Below are positions 57,002 to 64,000 of a stretch of DNA of 64,000 bases, piece by piece. The position numbers and the translations under genes were made by a program. Under the pieces are notes generated by a model, which worked only from the letters and a program-made list of their open reading frames with translations, was not told where the DNA came from and made no database searches. Origin of the DNA: Cladorhizidae sp. MBARI D1340-BT2 (Eukaryota > Porifera > Demospongiae > Poecilosclerida > Cladorhizidae); the NCBI GenBank assembly GCA_028752905.1, contig JAQNBH010000004.1, positions 34,381,392 to 34,445,391 on the forward strand, written 5' to 3'. Within the stretch, counting starts at the first letter, position 1; each line of letters starts with the position of its first letter.

Positions 57002-58412
57002 TTAAGAATTCTTCTGAGGTAGCTTTATGGTGATGGTTTTGATCTCAGAGTATTCCTGTAGACCATACTCTCCCAGTTCACGACCATTACCAGACATCTT
57101 AAAGCCTCCAAATGTAACCTGGGCTGCGAGCACACCATAGCAGTTAACCCACACTGTTCCTGCTTGGAGGCCCTGAGAAAGCATCATTGCATTGTCTAAG
57201 CTGTGGGTGAAAACTGAAGCAGCAAGACCATATTGGGTGTTGTTGGCTCGCTCAATGACCTCATCAATGGTCTTAAACTTCAGGATCTGCATCACAGGGC
57301 CAAATATCTCTTCTTGGGCAATGCGCATTCTATCTTGGACGTCGCTGAATACAGTAGGCTCAATAAAGAATCCCTTGTTCCCAACACGTTTTCCACCACA
57401 CTCTAGCTTGGCCCCTTCCTTTTTCCCACTTTCTATTAACTCCATCACCTTGTCAAATTGGTCCTGGTCCACTTGAGGTCCTTGCTCACAGTCTGCATCC
57501 AGAGGGTTTCTCACCTTGCGACACTTTGATCGTGCCACACTCTTCTTCACAAACTCATCGTAGATGGGCGCTTGCACAAATATTCGTGATCCTGCACAAC
57601 AGCACTGGCCCTGGTTGGAAAACAAGGCAACGTGGCTGGCCTCCACTGCATAGTCGATGTCCACATCAGCCAAGACAATATTGGGGCTCTTCCCTCCAAG
57701 CTCCAGTGTCACACGCTTCAGGTTACTGGCACCAGCAGCCTGCTGGATGATCTGGCCAACTTCAGTGGAACCCGTGAAGGCCACCTTGTCAACATCTGGA
57801 TGAGAAGTGAGGGCAGCTCCTGCAGTGGGACCATAACCTGGCACCACGTTAATCACTCCTGGAGGGAACCCTGCCTCAACAGTCAGAGCAGCCACGTAGT
57901 TGGCAGTGAGTGGCGTCTGCTCTGCCGTCTTCAAGATGACAGTGTTCCCTGCACACAGAGCAGGAGCCAATTTCCAAGCCTGTAAGAGCAGAGGAAAATT
58001 CCAGGGAATGATCTGAGCACACACGCCCACAGGCTCATGTCGGGTCATGCAGAGGAAGTTGCCATCCACGGGTATGGTCTTTCCATGAATTTTGTCACTC
58101 CAACCAGCATAATACCGGTAGCACTTGATGGTCAATGGGAGATCACTGCCATAAGAGTCCTTGTAAGGTTTTCCATTATCAAGAGTCTCCAGGCGTGCTA
58201 GGTATTCATGGTCACGCTCGATGAGGTCTGCCAGCTTGTAGATGAGGCGTCCACGTTGGGAGGCATCCATGATGCGCCAAGGACTTCCCAACTTGAAGGC
58301 ATTGCGTGCAGCCTCGACTGCCTTCTCTATGTCAGCCTTGTCCCCTTCCTGCACATCACAGATCTTCTCTCCAGATGCAGGATTAATGGTAGGAAAGGTC
58401 TTGCCACTCACT
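57002..58412 (-). CDS. Aldehyde dehydrogenase, ALDH1/2 type, large 3' exon (5' part missing)
   Basis: A 469-codon open frame covers nearly the whole enzyme, which oxidises aldehydes to carboxylic acids with NAD(P)+; ALDH1A members make retinoic acid. Visible landmarks are [19 protein letters not shown], the FTGSTEVGQ cofactor loop, LELGGKSP with the general base (Glu237 here), [11 protein letters not shown] with the nucleophile as the middle cysteine (Cys271), EEIFGPV and the C-terminus [10 protein letters not shown]. The family is about 500 residues long, so some 30 N-terminal residues are missing. The frame has no ATG at its start. A CTCTACCTAG acceptor sits at 58,413-58,422, and the exon would begin TG|AGT, completing a split valine codon before SGKTFP. 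The upstream exon was not found between 58,423 and 64,000. Confidence 0.9.
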
Positions 58413-58422
58413 AGGTAGAGGT

Positions 58423-59200
58423 ATAAAGAATACGTTAAAATTTAGTGTACATTCCATGTACAAACCAATATTTGGTGCCATCTACACATGTATTATGTAC
58501 ACACAAGCAGTGGAATAGTGAAGCTAAGGTAGAATTTCAACATCCATAACTATTATACCAATAATTACTAATGTAATATAATCATAGACAAATTCTGTCA
58601 AGTATATACTCAACACCCATATTCACATAACCTTTTACCTCAATAATAACATGGATGGGCACTTCCTACAAGTAATTTGTTCTCGCACCTTGAAACTGGC
58701 AGAGGTAATTCTAAGTAACACATATTCAGCATTATTCACATTCACTTGACCATCTGCAATGAAGTTAGCAAATTAGATTTAGTATTTGCTGGCTATTTTA
58801 ATATCTAGAGTTGGTGCATTAGATTTAGGTAATTGTTTTCTATACAACTTTCAAGTTTTCAACTTCAAGTCCCCAATGCTGATCATCACTATCTTTCTTA
58901 ACTGCTTCATGTAATGAAAATAATCTAATGCCATGCATTTACCACATGCATCTTGAATAATTCTTGATCACTGTGTGATATCTGATAAATATGCAGAAAG
59001 ATATTCTTTATATTATGATACCTTCCTATGCCTGTTCCAGCATAATATATAATCATTGCGCAAACTTAGCTACAGAAAAAAATTCTGGAAACATGCTCAA
59101 GGAAGGTGTAATTTTTTACAGTAGTGGTGGATGAAACTACGAACACTTCCAATTATGAACAAGTAGTAATATCTCAATGAATTCTCCGTTGACATAATAA
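58423..59200. other. Presumed intron of the aldehyde dehydrogenase gene
   Basis: AT-rich sequence with no exon that I can recognise. If the missing N-terminal exon lies beyond the window, the repeat, hAT relic and Tc1-like element downstream all lie in this intron. Confidence 0.4.
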
Positions 59201-59207
59201 CATTAAG

Positions 59208-59316
59208 ATCACCTTCTCAATAATCAGCTGGTCAATTTTTATTCACATTCACTCCTGATGAAGACTAGAGCATCTAGTCGAAAAGTCAAGTGAATAAAAA
59301 TTGTTGAGAAGGTGAT
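59208..59316 (+). ncRNA. Hammerhead-ribozyme-like hairpin, best copy
   Basis: The core is CTGATGA (59,255-59,261), a perfect 6-bp stem II (GACTAG/CTAGTC) with loop AGCAT, then GAAAAGTC (59,280-59,287). Flanking arms pair perfectly: 59,233-59,246 (CAATTTTTATTCAC) with 59,290-59,303, and 59,208-59,220 (ATCACCTTCTCAA) with 59,304-59,316. That would be a long stem I, with a 12-base bulge between the arms on the left and an 8-base loop before the core. Only about two bases separate GAAA from GTC, so a normal stem III cannot form in cis. Hammerhead motifs with minimal stem III are known from Penelope-like elements and retrozymes and act as dimers. Cleavage activity here is inference. Confidence 0.45.
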
Positions 59317-59439
59317 TTTAAGTAGTAATAATTATTTGTTTTTGGTGGGTAAAAGAATAAGATGTTCTTCTTAGAATGAATCTACAGTGAGCAAAGCGAG
59401 AGGACTGTAATAAATGTGCTCGAATATGGCGAAGAAGCT

Positions 59440-60305
59440 CATTTGATACACATTGTCATGCCTGTTGAGATGCTATAAGGTGGACTAAGGTAATGAAAGA
59501 TGCTTTGGATATAAAATGTCAACTGAGAATTAATCGAGATGTCTCCACGAAGTAATAGTATTTGTCAAAAAGTAAAGCTAACTATAACACCAGATTCACC
59601 TGGCATGCAATTACTCTATCCGACCAGATGGACAGTAAAGGGAGATTCCTTAAAGTGTGTGCTCGATAGCTATGGAACACTTTTTATGACATGGAATGAA
59701 TCTATGTGTAGTGCAAGACATCAAAATGAGCAATTTTGGGGGAATTTTGTCTAAAAAGGAGAAATTTTATGGTGTTCTACTTGGATAAATCATCTTAAAT
59801 CAGTGACAATCTTAGCCAAATGGAGATATTTCAGCTGCTGAAGGGCATAAAGTTGCTGAGCTAACAGTTCGAACTCGCATATTCTTTCGATCTGATGACA
59901 AATTTGTGGCACATTGGCAGCATCAAAATTGAACATTTCTTCTGAACCTTCCTTACCTCATCACCCAGGAGGTTTGAGTCTTGCACTACTGAAGCCAGCT
60001 CTCCCATTGAACATTATAGGAAAATCTCAACTGAAAAAATTTGATGTACAAAAGACCACGTTAGATCAACTTAGCTACAAAGTTTATTGACAGTTACAAG
60101 ATCTTCTTAAAGCAGCAAAACAAGACCTACCTGCATTTAATTTTGTCACCTAGTTTTATGGTTCAGATTTCAATATCAAAATTAATGTTGAAAATCCAGC
60201 TTGAAATATTCTCTAGTAAATTTGAAGGAACCATATGACCAACATTGGAAGATATATGTACCACTATGAAGAATCTCTCATCTGCTCAGAAGCAACTATA
60301 CTATA
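59440..60305 (+). pseudogene. hAT transposase relic (ZMYM1-like), left part
   Basis: Fragments in order are LYPTRWTVKGDSLKCVLDSY (59,620-59,680), EGHKVAELTVRTRIFFRSDD with KFVAHWQHQ (about 59,838-59,930), YKVY...QLQDLLKAAKQDL (about 60,075-60,130), then FYGSDFNIKINVENPA and PTLEDICTTMKNLSSAQKQL (about 60,155-60,300). These match the middle and C-terminal parts of ZMYM1-like hAT transposases (PTRW...; AE...LT.RTL...R.D..F..FW; FYGSDF; LS.AQK..Y). Several stops and frameshifts are present. The frame is cut at QLYY by the element at 60,306 and resumes at 63,113. Confidence 0.7.
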
Positions 60306-63112
60306 GTGCTTGACATCATAAGTGCCCGAAATGACCATCAAAATAAAAAATAAAATATCTTAACTTCAGAAAACATTATACATATAAAAATCAGTGGAAA
60401 TATTCTAAATAGATATATCTTCCAAATAAAAATGCTATTAACTTTGTACCACCTAAGGGTAGTTGACTAAAACTGCACAAATCCAGCTGACTGAAAGTAC
60501 TTAAAAGAGTGATTACTCAGCAACCACTAAGTGAATTTCCCCCATTCTTGGTGTGGTTAATCTACACCTATACAGTGTTGATTTAGCTAGACCAGAAAAT
60601 TAATTTTCATGTGCCATAGGCAGATAGGATCAGACCAGGTAGGTATGTGTTGGCAGTGAATTCTGGACTTTAGTACACTCAATGCCAATTATATTTTACA
60701 TACTCAAACTTGTTAAAGATTGCAAAAAAATGGCTAAAAAATTATTTTAAATATACATAACAGTGAAAAGTTATTAAGGTTCAAAATTCGGAATTCATTT
60801 TAAGCTTCATTAAAAATTCTTCTATGAGACTTATACACTTTAACTGCCTTTTCTAATTCTTTTCCTGCCTTCTTCCCTTCTAGAAGAAGCAATTTCATAT
60901 TCCTTGACTCTTCTAAAAAACTTGCGGATTAAATCCGTTGATACAGAGTCCAGACCAGGATCAATAATACTCCGCAGGCGTGCGAAAGTAAAATTTGTGT
61001 GTATCCTTGTGTACACCTTTGCTTGACCCCAGCAACCCTCTCTATGGGGTTTAGTTCGCAGTGGAACTTCGGTTAAAAAATCCTTCTACACCTTTTGATG
61101 CCAGATAATGCTCAACTAGAGTCTTTTCAGTTCCTGAAGTCATCATGACATGAAAGAATAGTGCGCATGTCATCAGCAAGTAAAGTAGATGTGTTGATAC
61201 CCCTCTCCTCTAGAATTTGTTTCATTCCCTTTGGTACACCTCTTCTATTCACTAGTTTCTGTACTCTTCCTCCCCAAATGGTGTCCCTCATACATGGTTG
61301 AGCTCCCCCAGGATTTACATTCATTGCCTTAGCATTTAAGGCATCTTCAGCGAAGGCACGATAGCAGCTGCTCTGGTCAAATACAAAAACTACTTTACAC
61401 TTGTCTGATGGGTACTTGAAAGTGGCGATCTGAACAGCATCCTCGACATTTTTCATGAATCTCTCACTGTTCCAGTATCCTTCCTTTTCAGCCCCGTATT
61501 CCAAAAATGCTCGTGCTGTTGTTGGCAAGGTTGGGTATGCATGCTTTGCAAGAGATACTTCACTACTTGAGAGTCTCAAGAAGCCATTGTGTTCTTCAAC
61601 ATAATCAGACACCATTATGCCTGCCCCTTTGGTCTTCGGTTGAATTATCGGATCATCACCTGTGGCCCATGCCCAACGTTGCCCTTCATTCGTGCTAAAG
61701 ATGCTTTCGTCATGGTAGATCAGTACTAGTTTCTTTCTAAATTCTGCATCTGTTGGAGGAGTTGTGGTTCTTTCATCGCTTGGCAGAGGAGGAGGCAGAT
61801 AGTTATTACGTAACTTCTTGAACATGTCCAAATACTCATTGCGGTGTGCAACAACATCGTCCCTTTCATGTCCATCAACATAAGCTCCCTTCTTATGACT
61901 CTGGGAACGATACCCAAGGCGATGAAGCCATCTTGTGGCAGCTCATAAGCCAATGGAGCGAGGAAAGTTGGATGGCAGGTTATTTGATGGCAATAGTTCA
62001 TTATTTACCCATGCACAGAAAGAACTTGCAGTCATGTTCGCCTCACCCTTTTTAACAGCATGTTCTCTTAATCCACATGGAAGCTTCCAGCCGAAGATTT
62101 TCATCATTGAACAGAGACAGCCTTTTATATTTTCCTCGTCTTTCATCTTTGAACGACCCATCATTTGCAAGGAAGTCCTTTCTGTAGCCACGCACAGTCT
62201 TCTCATTATAGCCGGTAATCCAAGCAGACTCTAGAGCAGAAGCAGTAGCCGTGTACTTGAAGCGCTTCTGTAGGGTTAGAGAAAGCATAACAGCAAGCAT
62301 CTTTCAATCATACAAGCGCAAACTCGTGACCCAATCATCTAACACAGCTTGAGGATCAAATTCTTCTTCACTGCTAGAGTAATCTGGTCGTTCATTTTCA
62401 CTGTCAATATCTGACCTGGGTCTGTCTTCATCTTCATCAGATGCTTGAGAGGTGGATGGTCCAGAGGCTGCAGAAATGGAAGGTCCAGAGGCTGCAGAAA
62501 TGGAAGGTGCAGAGGCTTCAGAAGTGGAAGGGGAAGTTCCAGAGGCTGCAGAGATGGAAAGCCCAGAGGCTCTAGATGTCGAAGGCCCAGAGGCTACAGA
62601 GGTGGAAGGCCCAGATGCTGCAGAGGTGGAAGGCCCAGAGGATGTAGAAGTGGAAGACCCAGAGTATAAAAAAGTGGAAGGTCCAGCTGGGGTAGATGAG
62701 GCTGCAAATTCAAATTTAGCTTTTTTAATCTCCCTGATCCTAGCAGCAGTTGCCCTTTGGCAGCGCTTTCGCTTCCATTTCTTGCAGTCTGACATCTATG
62801 ACAACTTTCTAGTATCAAAAACCTCAGATCAATCTCCAAAACAGTACTAATCTCAATTTTAAAAAAAGTTATAAAAAGATGCGCATTAAATAGAGTGTGC
62901 GTGTATCCATAGCAACAGGCAATCTGATTGGTTAGTTCTGCTAATTAGTTCACTTTCAGCTATGAGGATGGAACAAAAGCTCATTTTGTTCTAAAAAATA
63001 TGATGAATTATAAACCTCATCTGAAATAAGTTAATTTTGGGCATGAATGAAGTAATTTTCAGTACAAATTTTGGGCACTTTAAATATTTTGGGCACTTAT
63101 AATGTCAAGCAC
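60306..63112 (-). mobile_element. Tc1/mariner-IS630-like DDE transposon in the hAT relic
   Basis: Ends read GTGCTTGACATCATAAGTGC on the left and, in reverse complement, GTGCTTGACATTATAAGTGC on the right, about 27 bp of terminal inverted repeat with two or three mismatches. TA flanks both ends (60,304-60,305 and 63,113-63,114). Removing the element and one TA rejoins the surrounding hAT coding sequence in frame (QLYY-I-SEVCLLTN), strong evidence for a TA-targeted insertion. The 2.8-kb element carries a minus-strand transposase gene. Confidence 0.85.
60850..62795 (-). pseudogene. DDE transposase of the Tc1/IS630-like element
   Basis: On the minus strand an N-terminal exon-like frame (62,795-62,304) starts MSDCKKWKRKRCQRATAARI. 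It then has about ten low-complexity GPSTSAAS units and an acidic SSSEEEFDP stretch. After a TGA (about 62,306) comes a helix-turn-helix-like part (LQKRFKYTATASALESAWIT, GYNEKTVRGYRKDFL) and, after a frameshift, RWLHRLGYRSQSHKKGAYVD. The catalytic core is open from 61,831 to 61,127. LVLIYHDES supplies the first Asp (61,709-61,711) and VFVFDQSS the second (61,376-61,378). FHCELNPIER at 61,038-61,066 supplies the Glu (61,040-61,042), after a frameshift. The NPIE motif is typical of the IS630/Tc1 superfamily. The Asp-Asp spacing of about 110 residues is longer than in mariner elements. Stops and frameshifts make the copy inactive. Confidence 0.75.
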
Positions 63113-63260
63113 TATATCTGAAGTGTGCCTTCTGACTAACTTGGTGCTATATTGTCATGCCAGCCATAAATGCCATCAGCGAACATTTATTCAGTGCATT
63201 TTGCAGTCAAAATCTAGCTAATCAGCTCAACCATTTGTTGCATTCACAAAGATATTAATG
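63113..63260 (+). pseudogene. hAT transposase relic (ZMYM1-like), right part
   Basis: Continues the frame cut at 60,305: SEVCLLTNLVL, then after a frameshift VMPAINAISERTFIQCILQS. This corresponds to the C-terminal V.L.LV.PATNAVSERSFS block of hAT transposases, with the SERSFS motif worn to SERTFI. Confidence 0.65.
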
Positions 63261-63599
63261 ATCAGTTTAAACCTAACTTTGACAGCTAATGAATTTGTCA
63301 GCAAAAGTTAAAAGTTTTTTTTAGAGGTTTCACGAAGGCAATCTTCAATCTGTTGGTGTATAATTGTTTTCCGTTCTTGTTTTCACATAATATATATTAT
63401 ATTTTAGTACCTGGTATAAATTCATTGTTTGACTCTATAAACACAATTGTACAGTCATGAAAATCTCCATAAAAGTGCTTGTGTGCTAGTCTTACAAAAA
63501 TTGGTTGGTCTAACTCTGCCTTCTGTAAGTTCATTTGGCCTCATATCCACTTCAGAATGGCAGCTGTTTTCCTACCACTTTTTGCTTTGTAACTTATGC

Positions 63600-64000
63600 G
63601 CATCTAGTTTCATGAGTAGGTTGAGTTGATGTTTTCAAGTTCCTCTTGTTGTGGAAGGCAACTGCAATTGTTGACAAGGTAAACAAACATTCAGCTTTCC
63701 CTAACATGGATTTTATTACTGCATAGCTAAACATTTTTGGTGTGATGCATTTCAGTTGCCTCACAACATATGATTGCATCTTGTTATGCTAGAAGTTCTT
63801 CTTCTGCAGCTGTCTCATTTTCTTCTCTTTGGGCAGGAGTAATGATTTCTTGGGAAGGCTTGGAATTAATTGTTTGTTGATCATTGAAACCATGGTTTGA
63901 AGTTTTTGACCCATCAAGAGGTTAGTGTGACATTCATTCTCCTAGGTTGTGGAGTGTGATAAGCTAACATGGCGATATAAGGATCTTTGTTCATGTTCAA
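63600..64000 (-). pseudogene. Gypsy-type integrase C-terminal fragment
   Basis: On the minus strand from the window edge, the frame reads MNKDPYIAMLAYHTP, and after a frameshift LLMGQKLQTMVSMINKQLIP and SLPKKSLLLPKEKKMRQLQK with KNF. This is the familiar DPY.A.L.YR.TPL......ELLMGR+LRT..P......L.P..P.........K..........Y pattern near the end of Gypsy integrases, followed by remains of the GD.V linker. Frameshifts show decay. The rest of the element would lie to the right of the window. It has no visible tie to the LTR/gag at 16.2-17.6 kb. Confidence 0.7.

Noticed and set aside
57192..58414. Several plus-strand frames across the aldehyde dehydrogenase exon
   Set aside because: Antisense shadows of a conserved enzyme frame.
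62445..62850. Gly/Arg-rich and Glu/Ala/Pro-rich frames on the plus strand
   Set aside because: Antisense shadows of the GPSTSAAS repeat in the minus-strand transposase.

Overview
The window looks like nuclear DNA of an invertebrate animal, most probably a demosponge (inference). It is AT-rich with sparse genes that have few introns, and it is crowded with decayed DNA transposons, minisatellites and segmental duplications. The best-preserved local gene family encodes type II membrane proteins with a fibrinogen-like ectodomain, a class I know mainly from sponges and cnidarians. No bacterial operon, rRNA gene or confident tRNA gene was seen.

Layout. 1-11,520: two direct copies (segments A and B) of a duplicated block holding minus-strand relics of the fibrinogen-like family, separated by a GT microsatellite and a small G-tract element. 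11,700-12,230: a short three-exon gene on the minus strand. 13,200-15,470: a 36-bp minisatellite, a possible two-exon gene and a BRCT-domain exon pair resembling the DNA ligase IV C terminus; most of this block recurs, decayed, at 23,650-25,450. 16,157-17,650: a Gypsy-type 5' LTR with a broken gag. 17,660-26,600: mostly unique or simple-repeat DNA, a family tail at 19.1 kb, two hammerhead-like motifs and a possible exon pair at 23.0 kb. 27,120-29,050: a hAT transposase relic. 31,900-41,720: a tandem duplication carrying the intact fibrinogen-like gene (34,445-35,806) and a frameshifted sister (39,807-41,054), with a BEN-domain pseudogene between them. 41,750-49,270: segment C, an inverted copy of A/B, interrupted by a hAT element. 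49,313-53,377: two piggyBac-like elements, the second holding a nested hAT element and ending 4 bp before the ATG of a third family copy (53,382-54,579). 54,940-55,505: a 65-bp minisatellite. 57,002-58,412: the large 3' exon of an ALDH1-type aldehyde dehydrogenase. 59,200-63,260: a hammerhead-like hairpin and a hAT relic split by a Tc1/IS630-like element. 63,600-64,000: Gypsy integrase remains on the minus strand.

How it fits together. Only the fibrinogen-like gene and the aldehyde dehydrogenase exon are open reading frames I would call functional with confidence. The window reads as a birth-and-death cluster of putative surface receptors, enlarged by tandem and inverted duplication and then cut up by layers of transposons. 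In three places the order of insertion can be read directly from the nesting.
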